Shown: positions 36,001 through 50,511, numbered from the stretch's first letter. The stretch is DNA of 64,000 nt from Escallonia rubra (GCA_033065855.1 JAVXUO010002773.1:310001-374000), one strand, 5' to 3'. Numbers and translations: made by a program. Notes: generated by a model not told the origin, from the sequence alone.

Positions 36001-37501
36001 TCACCGCAGGTCCACTTGTAGATTATGTTCTCAAGCCACGTTTTATTTATGACAATCTAGGCCCCATGTTCTCATGTAATCCCTTACAATGTTATTCTTC
36101 AGGAAATGAGGAAAAGTTGGCATATTGCAAGGATCTTGGGGCTGATGTTTGCATCAATTACAAGACTGAAGATTTTGTTGCCCGAGTTAAAGAAGAAACA
36201 GGAGGGAAGGGTATAGTCTCTCCACCGTAATCTTGTTATAGGATTTAGTTAAGAGTCGACTTGATGCATCTCGTTCTTCCTTTTATGGATCTTTAAATTG
36301 GAGATATAGACCTTTTTTAAGTATAGAATTTAGATTTGTCTTCTGCTTAAATTGCATGGATTAGCATGGAGATAATCTAAACCAAAATATTCAACATCAG
36401 GTGTGGATGTTATACTAGATAATGTTGGAGGACCCTATCTCCAGCGCAATATTGACAGCCTAAATGTTGATGGGAGGCTTTTCGTTATCGGTTTTATGGG
36501 TGGAACAGTGGGGCAAGTAAATCTTGGAGGTCTGCTGGCAAGACGACTCACGGTCCAAGGTATGTACAAAAGCCCTATTTTATTTTTACAAGAATTTAAA
36601 TTCTATAATTGGATTGATACATTAGGATCAGTGCAATGTACTCATCAAAACTGCCCTTATCTAGTTTTTGTTTTATCTCAAACCAATATGTAAAGCATCT
36701 CCCAGTGTATCTGTTCTGGATAATAGAAGAAATCTATTCGACAGAGATCCAGATGGGTTCATTGATCTCGGGCAACCCATGTATAATGTGAAAGGAGGCT
36801 GAAGCAACTCACCAACTCATATTTTGGTGAGGTAATATAACATGATCACCAACGCCTGCTGAAATCTTTGATGGGTAGTTAGGATGATAAGCGCAATGAG
36901 AGGTATCCAAGGAAAAAACTCCGGGATCCAACTTGATTGGCAAATGATCTGCTTTCTAAAGCCTAGTCTCAAAAATAGAAGGGGAAGGTCTAGTTCATCG
37001 AGCATCAAATGCAAAAAGAATTGTGTATTACAAGCGTTTATTGGGGTTTTGTGCCTCTCTGGGTTAAGTCCGATAGGATGAGACAATAATATTCTAGCAT
37101 TCTCTATACTTTCTTGCTTCTAGAAGGGAACTCCCATACCAGGCTGCCCCTATGAGTGGTACCAAGTATTAAATCGTCCGCTAATATGATCTTTCTGGTG
37201 CACAATGATGGTTTTACCTCAAAGGTATTATAGCTTTCGAATCAGTACAATACTATGCTTTAATGCCAATTTCTGACTCTCTCCCCCTCCCCCCCCTCGT
37301 GCAGCGGCTGGTTTACGAAACAGAAGTCTAGAAAACAAAGCTCAAATTGTGAGTGATGTGGAGAAGAATGTTTGGCCGGCAATCATGACTGGCAAAGTGA
37401 AACCTGTGGTGTATAAATATGTACCGTTATCTGAAGCAGCCGAGGCTCACAAGCTCATGGAAAGCAGCGAGCATATCGGGAAGATACTCCTTGTTCCATG
37501 A
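33091..37501 (+). CDS. NADPH:quinone oxidoreductase, PIG3/zeta-crystallin type (MDR superfamily)
   Basis: A cytosolic NADPH-dependent quinone/enone reductase of the zinc-free medium-chain dehydrogenase branch. Six exons keep frame: 33091-33342, 34576-34755, 35928-36009, 36103-36210, 36401-36559, 37305-37501, giving 325 aa. The N-terminus MKAVVITAPGGPEVL leads into the GroES-like domain (ATALNRADTLQRKG, YPGLECSGTVEAVG). GGGYAEKV and the nucleotide-binding IHGGSSGIGTFAIQMAK follow, then GADVCINYKTEDF and DVILDNVGGPYL. The C-terminus is HIGKILLVP. The start is the first ATG that begins at the family's usual point. Length equals that expected for the plant homologue. It converges on the beta-galactosidase gene, with stop codons 940 bases apart. 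Neighbouring nuclease genes suggest microsynteny with Arabidopsis chromosome 4. Confidence 0.92.
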
Positions 37502-38441
37502 TTTTGTTGATATCTTACGTCTCAAGTTGATGAAATGACTTGGTACCTCTTCGTACGTAAACTGGGATCAGGAATAAGTTATGATGGAGGTTATATTCTG
37601 ATCCAGTAAAACCTAAGATATGTATAAATTGGTTTCTTCTGCCCATTCAACGGAATCTCTGAGCATAAGAGGGAAACACTTTGGGATCCATGCATGTATA
37701 CAATGATAGTTCTGTTTTGACAGTGTCTTGCAAAAACTGAAGAGTGAGATTCCGAAAAATTGTTCTTATATTCATGGGCAGTAAGGAAACAAGTCAGACC
37801 AAATATTGAATCGTAAACATTACAGTGAAGTTCATGGTTTACCAATTGCTGCAGAGTTACCATGAAAGGAAGACTTTCATTTTACTTTATTTGGAGTCGA
37901 TATTCAAAGAAATAACTACAACATTGAATTTGACATGTTCAAGTCGGATCAATCACTGGGAGCAGATTGATAATGAGGTACATGTAATATCAGGATCATT
38001 TCGTACATCCATTGGATTTTGGCGTACTGTTATATACTTAACCTGTGGTGTTTTTCAACTCTCTTGCACTATATTTTGCTCTCAAGGCATCAGTTTAAAC
38101 ATCAAAATCTGAAACAAGTAACGTTCTCAATCGCCTAAATTGAAGTTCTCGGAAAGAAATCACTACCAGAAAAATATCGATCGATTTGATTTGCTAAGTT
38201 ACTGTCTGTGTTTACAAATCAAGAAGATAATGGTAGTGAGGATGCAAAACCCCACATGGATTCTAGATGCACGCTCTTGCACTTTAACAAGATGCTGAAC
38301 CCTATGCTCTTTCAATATAAGCTCTCCTTTTTGGAACAGCATGACAGTGGTAAGATTTTTCATGAATTCAACGATCTAAAATAATTATTACCAAAAATAA
38401 TAATAATAATAATAATATCACGGGCAGCAAAGACTGGAACT
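37502..38441. other. Convergent intergenic region
   Basis: Shared 3' flanks of the plus-strand oxidoreductase and the minus-strand beta-galactosidase. No gene seen. An (AAT)n run lies at about 38395-38416. Confidence 0.6.
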
Positions 38442-41400
38442 TCAAGCACTACAGAGAGCTTCAACAGCCAAGCTTTTCAGCATTCCAGGACATGGGTCTC
38501 CAAGGTCAGCCATAGAGAGGGGAACTGAACATCCTTGCTTGCCCAGACAAGCCTACAATGTCATATTCCCACAATTGTCAGAGTGGACATCAGTATATAA
38601 GCAGGCTAAGAAATCACAAGTGATTTTAAAAAGCTAGTGAATCAAAAGTGTCTAAATATCTCATCCCTAAAATGAAGAGTTAACAAATGCAGCAATGTAC
38701 CATGCACAAGAATTGAAGCTCCATGGATCGAAACTGTCACTTTGTATCTGACATTGCCAACATTTAGAAAAACTGTTTGTAAAGCTTATCAAGGATAGAA
38801 GGTTGCCGAGAATCTTGAGTCCTTTAGCTCATAATTTCAGCCCATTGATTTTTTGATCAAGAGCAAAATCAAAGTTCTTTCAATGTGGCTGGTCAATACA
38901 TTGCAAACCCTGAGTTTGCAAAAAGATGTACTTAAACACGACTTTTATCTACATCCTGGATAAAAAATGCGGTTTGCTGGTTTTCAATTTATGAACAAGC
39001 AAGGAAGATAGTTGTTACCCTCTCAACAATCGACAGCACATTGGTATGACAACTCCCTGGACTGAATGCGCCACATTCTCCTTCAGGTCTTCCAAAGCTA
39101 GCAAAGTTAATTGATGTAATATGCCATCCTTGTTCACACGCCAATCGAACTTCAGGACCTTGAGACTTGACATCTGAGTATGGTTTCCAAGAATCAGCTT
39201 GTGAAGGATCAGCCTCTGACACGTGTGCACATACCTCTTTCCCAGTTTGTGTCAGCACAGAAACTTTTGAAGGATCACCACCAAGCTCTTCATGGAGAAC
39301 AAGAAGGTTTTGACCAGGATGTACCCAAGAGCGTGGTATATGATACCTGGACAATGTTCTCCTCAAATCAATAGTGGTATGTACAAGTAAAGCAAGAAGA
39401 TCAGCATAAGTTCTGGGAGTGATGATCTTGATTCTCATTATCAGCTAAGATCCAATTTGTAAGAAGAGGAAAGTACCATAAGAAAATAAATGCGGATCAT
39501 TTTCCAGTCATGAAAGTCAATTTGTCCTATGAAATTTCGAGAACCCTTTGAAGAATCACCTTGAAGGAATTTATCAACCAGCTAATCTCTAGATTCAACT
39601 AGTTACATGATCGAGCACATAAAAGCCCTAATTTGACTAATTCAAGGAGAAAAACTGCATTCAAACAACAGCAGGATACAAATTAGAACCTTCCATATGT
39701 TTTTACTTACAATGTTTGAGCAGGTTGACCACACTTCTTCAGACATTTAAATGGCTCATAGGTTCCCCTGTAGTCACAAGTATCAACGCAACCAGTTGAT
39801 GGCGATATATAGGCAGGCCAATACCGACCTATACCTTGCCCATTAACCCATGCTTGTCCCTTTCCCATGCTAGCAAGATTCAACATTAAGGGGCCCGACC
39901 CTTCAGGAGCAAGGAATGTAGCCTGATACAATAATTAGAATGTTCAAATTGATACCACCTTCCGATTAAAAATCATTAGAGTTTGGACCGAGTTTCATGT
40001 TCTGAACATAGTGACCGTTACAAAAAATGTGATTTGGAAATTCAAGCACAGAATTGGGCTGAACTACTCTTGTAGACTTAGATTGCACATCACTGAAATG
40101 TACAGCGTTAGTTTCTGGTTTTGGATGTATTCAAAACATAATAGCTGTAATGATACAATAGCAACCTGCAACCCATATGCTGAAGTACATGCTCTGGATG
40201 TAATTCCTTTAATCCTTCTCTATGTATTTTATGTGTGATGTAATGTTATACATGTAAGATAGATGGTGGGTAGTAAATAACGGGGGACGGTAAGTTTTAT
40301 TGACAGTTAGCACCAAGGATGATTTGGTACTCGCAAAGGCACATGCACCGCATTCTGAAGGGAGCACTGAAGGTCTCCGAAAAGAAAATTCTACAAAAAA
40401 AAAAAAAAAAGAATCATTTATGAGGTCCAAAGAACAGCATTGAGCAAGCGCTGATCAAAGTTCTGAACAACCACTGATGTGCTCGAACACGTAACTAACA
40501 CATGGAATAACTAACATTGCGCTAGATGGCGGCGTCCCATCATAAGAGAGTGCAAGCAACAGAGAACTGTTCTTTTTTTTTTTGTTTCAAGTTATAGTTC
40601 TCTCTGCAGAAGTATGACATGCTACCACATACACATACCTTATACCATATCAAACTCTGATTAGTTGGTAAGGCACTCCCCTGAATCCATACCGAACTGT
40701 TTGCAAGACTCATCTTATCTAGTCCAAGGTATTCGCCTTTAAGTCCCACCTGAGCACAAAGAAAATATTAAATATGTTCCAGAAAAAGATGATGCTAAAG
40801 AACTTCCCAAGAGAAAAGATGAAAGACATCTGTTCCCATCCCCATCCCAGTCTCCATGTTCAACATGAAAATTGCAAAGCATATCCTTATTCCAGAGGAC
40901 AGACGATTATCAATCATAATGCAGGTTAGAAATGGGTCTAATTAGCGAACTGGTACATAGGTCTAAGTAGTCAACTGGCATGACCGCGTAGATCGATGCA
41001 TGTACATGTTGGAGGTGGGTTTCTGGTTGGCGTAGGTGGTCGGTGATTGGCGACAATTGCGGGCGGGGTGAGTGTAGCTGCAGTAATGTTGATGGTTTTG
41101 GACTGCTTGTGGAGGCCGGTTGTGGTTGTTGATGAAGGAGAAGGAGGAAGATATATTTTCTTGGTTGGGAGGGGTATCTTTGTCATTAAAAAATGTATTG
41201 GGTGATCGAAACACTCCCGCCTAAGAATTCAGTCAAATTGGATGGTTTCGGTAAATTTTGCCCAGTAAATTCAAATAACAGGCAAAATCAGTTGAACGGG
41301 TAAAGTGCTTTTTCATCATACCAAAATCTTGAGAAAATAGCAACTCATACAGTTCTAGATGAACACATCATGGGCTATACATTGAGTCTGCTTGCAGTTG

Positions 41401-43559
41401 AATAATATGCCAGATTGCAACTTGGTATGATCAAAGTTTATCTTCTAACCTGATAGGTCCATTCTGAAGAAGAAAGATTCTTTTTGCCATTCTTAAGATC
41501 ACCAAGAATGACTGAAAAAATCCCTGCCCCAGCAATATCGAACCATGGCCCATAGTTCTGGAGGAGCACATATTTAACACTAAAAAATGTTAATAGACCT
41601 TCGAGGAAGTAGAAGCTCTTTGTAAAAACTTAGACAGCATAACTGAAAAATCCCAACATTTCTTGGGCTAGAAAACTCTTAGCCGTTTTACGGTGAATTT
41701 TTTTAGGAAAATCAGGTGATGCTTTTCTCTCATGATGTACTATTGCATGCTTGTATGATACAAGTTAATCTCCGGACTACATAATGCGAGTGTATGTTTG
41801 TTCCTATAATATGTATGAATATTTCTCATTTCAAACTGAAATAAATCTATTTCCTTGCAGCTATACCGTTGTATTTGATTGATTACATATGAATAGCTAC
41901 TCATCTGTAAGCAATACCTAATTAGAATCCATATGGTAGGATGGACCATGTGAATACAACTTCCTCCAGCTGATATAGCTAATGGATGCAGATTTTTAGA
42001 GAAATGGCGCAACAAATTTTGAGTATAAAACTATCACTAAATAAGTGATGCCACAAAAAATATGACTGAGGCAGTTAGATTTGCAACTATTTCTCCCGGA
42101 AGGGGTTGATTTTCAAGGTTCTTCTGATTATCTCCTTTCACCTCAACTATATGTACCATAATTGGGAAGAGAGAAAATAATCCATAAAGGGCAGAGCTCA
42201 TGTAACAAGAATTCTGTAGGGCAGGCTTACAATCTGGTAGTCTGATTTTGCTGTGCAAGTGCCCCTAGGTATCAGCAATCAGCCAAGATACTGTAAGTAA
42301 AAAAAAAATTTACCTGCAAACCAATCATCATACTCAACACGTCCAGCGTATTACTTCCATAGTTCAGACTAATTTTCTTACTGAATAAGAAGTCTGGTAT
42401 ATCATGATTACCATAACCAAATCCTGCTAGCAATTGAAATAGAATTTATATCAATCTATATGTGCATGACATACAGATATTGGGCAAAATTGTTGTGGAA
42501 TAGTCAAAAGTTGCATTTTATCCAGAAGATATTGCCATTTATTCAAAGAATATCAGAAAAGTGAGGGTGTGGAAAGTACAGAGCTAAACTGAACAAGTTT
42601 CTCTGCTGTGCTTTTGATAAAAAAACTTGGCGATTATGAGTCAGTTACGCAGCAATGCAGGAAAGTAATAATAGCTATGGAACTTAATTAACTTTTGAAA
42701 AAGGCTTGATAGTTTCAAATATAAGGAAGTAGAGTGATAATTAGTCACTAGCGCATCAGTCATCATCTGCCACCATTAGCCTTAAGCTTAGCTACAGGCA
42801 ACTCCTCTACTTCGAAGCTCTCTTAATCCTTGAACACAAGGCCACAAAAAAAAAAAAACACAATGGGTTCAATGTTGATCTTTGCCTTCCTCCTCTTTTC
42901 TAGAGGCGACGAAAAAGCTCCTAACTAATATAAAACCCACCTCTGCATAACCTAATCTGTCAAGAAACATGCGATTATCTTCCTCCTCTTTCCCTGGATG
43001 TAGGCTAACGGAAAATTATGTAATGCCATGTTTGGTCACGTGTATGTGCGTGATTATTTCTTTCCTCATGTTTCCATATCACCAAAGTAATCAGGTAAAG
43101 GCCTTGTGATAACAGTCTCTCATGAAAAAAAAAGGCTGTGAAGTTGTAGCAGACTTCACAGCCTAAAGATTCTGATGCAAAATTTAAGTAATCTAAGCAT
43201 TCTTAATGTTCAAAGCTTCCACATCTCCTGATGAAAAGTACCAACGCATTTATAGGCCAAGCTTCTTGCACTTCACTCTTACACTAAAGACAAGTTTCTT
43301 GTAAGCATCTGTCAGAGGGCTTTATCATGTTCCTTTGTAACACGCTAGTTACTGAATACAACAAAGTTGACATACAAAGAAGCTAAACGTCATCCTAATG
43401 AATCTGAAAGGATGCTTACCTACAAGTTTCTTGTTTACGAAAACAAGAGCTGCATGTCCCAAGCTCTCGATAAGCAAAATTCCTTCGCTTTCTCGACCAT
43501 GCTTCATGTTCTCATCCACATTTATACTACCATAAAAAGGTAAGAGCAAGGTTTTAGTT

Positions 43560-43915
43560 GTATAATCTGCTTCTAGATGCACACTAGCGTAGAAAACTAC
43601 TAAAATGCACACAAGGGCACAAACATAAGGGTGACCAAATGCAAGCCGGAAATTTGAACCTAAGACCTTGCTGAACTGAACCACTATACCACCTTACGTC
43701 AGAAGACGGGCAAAAACAACGTATTTCATGGGTTTGTAGGTCCCCCTCAGGGGCTAACCAGATAAAACGAATTCAAAGTTGCAGACCTGGATACAAACAT
43801 CATGGGGTGCATGACCATGCAAATATACAAAGAGACCAGATATAAGGAGAAGATTGAACCCAAAACCTTGCTAAATCAGTGTTCTGATACCACATTAAAC
43901 AACCAGTTATGCGAA
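43560..43915 (-). mobile_element. Two adjacent tRNA-derived SINE-like heads in beta-galactosidase intron 12
   Basis: On the minus strand two pol III-type promoters occur about 210 bases apart. The first has TGGTATCAGAAC (43886-43897) and GGGTTCAATCTTC (43851-43863). The second has GGTGGTATAGTGG (43682-43694) and GGTTCAAATTTCC (43648-43660). The A-box to B-box spacing fits tRNA-like heads. The downstream copy ends close to the acceptor of exon 13 (43526). End points are approximate and no target duplication was resolved. Confidence 0.5.
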
Positions 43916-46900
43916 AAGCTCACTCTGGTAAAGAATGCCCAACAATGACTATCATGCCTTGGTACCAAAAGTGATATGACTTAGAAAGCCTTAAACAACT
44001 GAGGAGACACAAAAAGCCAGTCAAATCCCTGCGAAAAGCCACTACTATGATATGGTTGCACTGCATCAAGTTTCAGGAAAGGATTACTTGATTGAGCACC
44101 AACATCTAATGGATTTGCATACGTATTTGCCCTCAGAGGTATATATCGGGCATTCAATTAAAGAAACAGGTTAGCTATACACATAACTTCTGTCAAATGA
44201 AATGAGTTACCTTGTTGTGTACCATAGGAAGTCGCTTATGTCCTTCGTTGTATTGATCTGCTCCAGTAAACTCGATGCCACAAATGAATTGTTACTCCAA
44301 ACACCAACTTCTTCTTTGTACCAACTCCACTTAGATGACGCCAATGACAACTCACTCACGCTGGTATTACGAGCCAGTGCGACATCGCCAACAGTTCGTT
44401 GTGACACAACCTTTGAGTATAATAAATGCAGTCAGAAACTTATCAAGAAAGTAGTGGAAGGGATCAAGGCCACATATATCAATCTTAAACATGGTGATAA
44501 AAGCAGGATGTATCAGCAGCTGCAAAACAGCCCAAATTAGCAACACAATGCCATAACTATGTTAACTTCTTGATATGCACGATAACAAATGAATACACTT
44601 AATATGTTTGGAAAGAGACTATAGACATGTATACAAAAAGAAATCGAAGATGACCTCCACAGACATTGGGCAGCAAAACAATTTTTCCACATAAAATTTA
44701 TGAACATCTACCTTTGCTGTGTTGAAAATGACATTTTTACAATCTGGAAGGATGCTCACGGACCACGCAGGAAGAAAATATGAATTCCCGTTAAAGCTGA
44801 CATTTGCATCTACACTGCTGTCATAGTTGGCAAGAAAGGCTGCACAATCGTTGGATGTTTTATAGTAGACATGTGCCTGAGGAAAAATTAATTGTTTCAA
44901 ACAGAAAGTAAGAAATGGATTCAAGAACGAGAGCAGAAACTCATTTTTCGTTAATTTGTAGCACTTGAAAGAGATTATGATAGTGCCAGCGCATGACAAT
45001 TTATGTGCATGACATTATTGATCTGTCAATTCCACACTTGTGATTTAAACATACAAAATTGTGTTCTAATCAGAATCCTAACATCCATATATGAATTATA
45101 ACTTTTGGGCTGCAATTGCCTTCTCAATGGTGGCCAGGAAACACTGCAAGTTCCCAAAACCTAAAGGTCAAAAAGTAGTAAAAGGGCAGAAAGCTCCAAC
45201 AGGGATCAAGCTGTCAAAGCAATGCAATATAAAGGGTCCAAAAAGTGGCGCAACTCATTCAACAGAATAATTTTGTCAATTTCCTACTACTTCTAATCTT
45301 TTAAGTTCTTAATTTTCCTCGTTCATCTTTCCCCTTCCTCTTGAACAAAGTGCAAAGAGCTTTCTTCATGTCCCATCCATTAAATATGACTTTTCCAGGA
45401 TATACACAATCACTGTGCAAGATTAAGACTTCAGAGCTTTAACGAAATGCTCAATATTGACATTCACCAGGTACACATACCTCTAAATTCGTACCAAGTG
45501 ACTGCTGAGTTGGGTCCGCATTGACCAAATAATCTTCACAATGCTTTATTGACTTGTGCAGGTCTCGAAGGTGACCCCACTTTGGCTGCCTTGTAAAACC
45601 TGCACAGATACACTCTTCTTAGAATGCGCAGCAAATTGCACACAGCACAGGAATGATGAAGCAAAGTTGTTAACTAACAACAAATCAATGGATTCTTATA
45701 TTGTTTTTCACATTGATCATCGCAACTCTTTGAGAAGTACCTACAGAAATGATCATGTTCCAGCAAAATATATGCATCTCTAGCCTCACCTAGGTTATAT
45801 GTGACACTGAATCCCAAGTACATGATGATGCCATACTACATAAGTGCAGAAAGCGCCACTCCGCGTCACTGAATTCTTACTTACTATGAAGGAATTATCT
45901 GTTAAATGAGTGCTTTACAGAAAGTTGTGGACAAAAAATTTGGTAATTCGGCATGTTAAGATGTGGCCCATTGACCAAGTGGGGATGAGTAGCAGCCATA
46001 CAAACTTTAGATAATTAGAACTGAGGACTTCAGTTCTTTAAACAAAATCAGCAAACTTTAATTCATTTTTCTCTCAATAAGAACGAAAGCTACATATTCA
46101 AATGAAAGAACATGAAAAGAAATGCAGAGTGAAGGACAGAGAACATAGTAAAACAAAGAAGTAAAAGGTCCCGAACTGATTTCCACAAAAGAGATGCCCC
46201 AAACTTAAGTGGCAGCCCACTACCGTAGCAAACCGAACCTTCTCAGAGGTAGAGGATGGCGGTTCTATCAAGAATCAGCTATTATATGCTCTGTCAGTAA
46301 GCTTAATGTTCACAAACTTGTCTGATAACTAAAAGCAGCAACTCACAGTTAATACAATTCTGGACAGTTGCATTATCAGATGGGTCACCTTGCATCAAAA
46401 TACTTATCAGAATAAAGAATATAACAGCATCTAGTAAAGTTACTAACTGTAGAACACTGAGTGTTACTCTGGGGCTAGTTGTCAAGTTCTTTCGGATCAC
46501 TTAGCTACGCCTCATTCACCTGAGTGGTAATTTCTAAAAACAGTAACGTCTACTCCAAAAGACAGTAGCAAAGTAAAATAACACGGAAAACAACGTAAAA
46601 CAAGAAATAGATGCATCTTAGAAAGGGGTAAGACGGGCACCAACTCATCCAAAGAAAAAAAGGCGTATGTAGTATGTACTAGTAAAAAGGGGGGAAATAC
46701 ATGCTGGAGAACCATAGAAACGTATATTGCTTGAGCAAAATCATGACAAGAGCAATAAGAATGCCAGAGCTAAATGAAGAATAATGACTTTTGTAGCCAA
46801 ACCAGGCGCAAGGAACTTCAGTCTTGTTCATTGACTTCCTTAGATATTCGAGGGCGCATATAAGGAACAAATTTAACGTCTTAATAAAGCTCCAAATGTC

Positions 46901-49900
46901 AGGAATTTTACCATACTCATCTATTGGGGCATCATAGTCATAGCTTGTTGCAATCAGAGGACCTCCCGCTGTTCGTCCAAAGTTGGTGCCACCAAAATAC
47001 TGCAAGGATATAACAGAACTGAAAAGCAATGCCACTGCATACGATCATACTTGCAAAGTTGCATACGATCATACTACAATTAGATTAAATTATTAGCTCA
47101 CCATATAATAGTTCTGAAAAGTGCCTCCTTTTTCAAAAAAGCGCGCAACAGAAAAAGCCAGGTCCTCAACTGGCCGATAAGGTACTGGATAACCAAATGA
47201 AAGGAACCTGTAACAAAAAATAAATGCTCTACACCTCCACTTCTTTGATAAAAACCAAAAAAGAAATACTCCAAGCATTTCATCAAAGCTTAAGAATTAC
47301 AGAGCTTTACCATCCACTGTAGTTCTCTGTCCACATTTTTGGCTTGGAAGGGGAATTTGGGGTGAACCCATCACAATAGCACCCATTACATGTGTTTATC
47401 TACATGTTTGGCATGTTACTGTTCATTATAGTGGATGATATATCCAAAATATAAGATTTCTTAAGTACAAAATCAAGATGAAATATTGCAAGTTGTGCTC
47501 AATATAGAACATCCCATACCTTTCATCTTGATGCATAAGCTTAGGGGCAGCTCAAAACAAGAATTTCCAGCAGGAAGAAAACAACCAGGAAAACAAAAAG
47601 AATAGGAGATACAGTTTGAGCAATTAGCCTTGATGGCATAGGAAGCATAGACTCTTCTAGAAAGGTTCTTTACCTATGTCAAACAAGTCTTGCAATTTAG
47701 AACACATCTGGACATCTCTTCATCTCACACATGATAAAAATTCACCATTTCTAACTTTGGACACTTGGACAACCTCTTTAGTACTCAAGATAAGTTCAAT
47801 TAGAAGACAAACCTTAATTGTTCAAGTGCTTCCTATCTCATTAGTTTCAGGCTTCTGTACTTTATTGATTTTTCATTCGTGGTCTTAGTAGTTAATAGCA
47901 CCCGTTTTATTTCCCGTGTTACACTGCATAAACACATAATTGCCATTACTCATGTAATACTTGTTGGTAAAATCCTCATCGTGAAGAATTTTTCACAAAT
48001 GCTCTTGCACAATGCACGTGAATTTGTCATCCTTCTTAGCACCTTGATTTGTAGTATGAAACAGCCTAGCATTTTGTGTTATGATTAAAATGTAAGATAA
48101 AGTACATATTTGTCGAATGCCAAAGAGGAGAGCAAGAAGTTATACCAATAAGGAACTCAATACTTACAATGGGATCAGGTGTATCACTTTGTTCGCACAT
48201 CACCCAAGGAACAGTAGTGTTAGGACTTATAGCAGTTTCTGCCGCCCATTTGATATATAGCTCGCCACCAACTCCATATGACCCCTCAACGTTTCCATAT
48301 TCATTTTCAACCTGCAACCGATTTACAGAACAAAATCAGATGCAATCTACCCGAAAATCAGATGCAACTTCATATTTTTTTCCCTCGACTTTATCTAGGA
48401 CATTTTAAAAAGCCTATGTGATGGCTACCTGGTAATGTTAGCGTGAGAAGTAGCACATGAAACTGATTAACAGGACAAAGTGACATAAATGAACAGGAAA
48501 AGAGCTGCCATTGAGATTGGTGCCTTCCCAGACTCTAAATGCTAATTAATTAGGTCACAAACACAAGCGCCAATATTATGAACATTCTGCATAGCCTTTG
48601 ATTCCTTTGAAGCCATTAACAAAGCTAGATGTTAAGTTACTTCATGCACAACCTTGTTTTGTGTGGTCTGATGTAACGGAATCCTCAGAACAACACAACA
48701 GACAATTCGTTTCGTTTCAAGTATCTCGGTAATCCAAGTGATAAAAAATCAGACTGAATTGCTAGCAGTTTCTACGTGTTTAACCCTATATATACCCAAG
48801 TCACTCTCATCCAGGATGCACTTTATTATTCGAGTATCTCAACTTGTAAAGAGGTGGCCCAAAGCTCAGCTGTCCACTGTTAAGCACTGCTGTTCCGTGT
48901 AATAGGTAAAGATAAACCCTGTAATCAGTGCATATCTATAAAGTGTAGTATCTTGATATGAGCTACAAGGTCTGGATAACTCTCTAAACAATGTTTGTTA
49001 TCTTTACCATTCTAAGACTCCTCAGACGCCCACAGGCTACATAATACCCGTTCGATATATTGCAAAAGAGGAACTTACTACCGAGTAGGTAGCCACAAAT
49101 TCTAAAGATGATATGCGTCAATTACTACTTTTATCAAGTGGAGTTGCTGACAGGATATCATGTTATGGAGATGGAAACAAACCCACATTTTCCTTCTGTG
49201 AAATTTGACATCTAATAAATCAAGGACAAAATTTTCTCATAAAATCTATGCAATACACGATCTGATCTATATTAAAATTTGTAACAGTTGCACGTACAAG
49301 GCTTTCACTGTTGTAGGGTCTGTGGAAGGTTGGTTATACACTGATAACATATTGGCTTTCCCTTATTGTGTCCCTTTCAAGTTTCCCTAATTTTGGCACA
49401 TTGTAATGCCTAAAATGAGTCAGGTCTGAATTCCTAACCTAAGTCAGTGCTTTGCTGCTGCTTAGTTGTTCATAGCGTCTGATGATAGATAAACAAAATA
49501 GCTGAAGCAACTGAATCATAACAAATATATCAACAAATTTGTAGGAGTCGTCTGGTACAAACTTGCGAAGAAGATAAAAGGAAACCATCACCTAAGCAAG
49601 AATGATTGGTCCTCCTTGTGAAGCAAAAAGGTTCTCCTCCTTCATTAAGTTAACGATTTTTACAAGGAAAATATTCATTTCTTTCTGCGGAAAAATAAAC
49701 AAGTTTTAGGAATTATGAGGAATCTGTCTTTTCCTGTACTAGCTAATGGACCCGTGCAAATGCACGGATTGAGATGTAATTTGGTCGGATTGAGAGACAT
49801 TTTGATTTTCTCATCAAACATATATTATAGTGTAGTAGATTATATTTTAAATTAAAGAATAACAAATAAAATGACTTTCACTGAGGTAACACATATATAC

Positions 49901-50446
49901 ATGATAACACATAATAATCGAAATCACTAATGTCCAAAAATTTTATGCTTGTCATACTTATACATGTATTTTGTTCCTTATTAAAAACATTTGGCTGAAT
50001 TAAGATTTGTAAAATTTTGTGGGCAAGATATAAAATAGGAAATTATAGTTAAATCACATTTGTATATAATTTTGTAATCTCTATTTTCCCTTTTATGCTC
50101 GGGATAATTTATAGCACTAATGTTGAAGTGTACTGAATAACGTATTCAAAAAGTTAAAGCATGCAATAAATAATTAATGATTCCCCACCAAATAATAATT
50201 TCCCTTCATTTTAAAGTAATGTTAGCACTAATTTTTTTTTTTGTATCAAGACGGAACCTTCAGAAGTTAAATATTCAAGAAATCAAACACAAATATATAT
50301 TTTTTCACTTGTTTACTTACTAACAGTTGAATGAAATTTTTACCAAGACTCCATCTAAATAACTGTAGACATCTTTTTTTTTTTTTTCTTTATGACTTGC
50401 ATCACTAATCAACATTTTTGTTTTATAGATGTTTCTAATATAACTG

Positions 50447-50447
<1 letters not shown>

Positions 50448-50480
<33 letters not shown>

Positions 50481-50511
50481 GTAGTAGTAGATATATATAT
50501 ATATATATATA

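Noticed and set aside
43349..43684. 111-codon minus frame read as one protein
   Set aside because: Only the central part (43420-43526) is beta-galactosidase exon 13; the rest is intron and SINE-derived sequence read through splice sites.
44010..44150. Possible extra beta-galactosidase exon in intron 12
   Set aside because: A minus-strand stretch is open for a while, but exons 12 and 13 already join in phase and match the family without it; it probably belongs to repeat sequence beside the SINEs.
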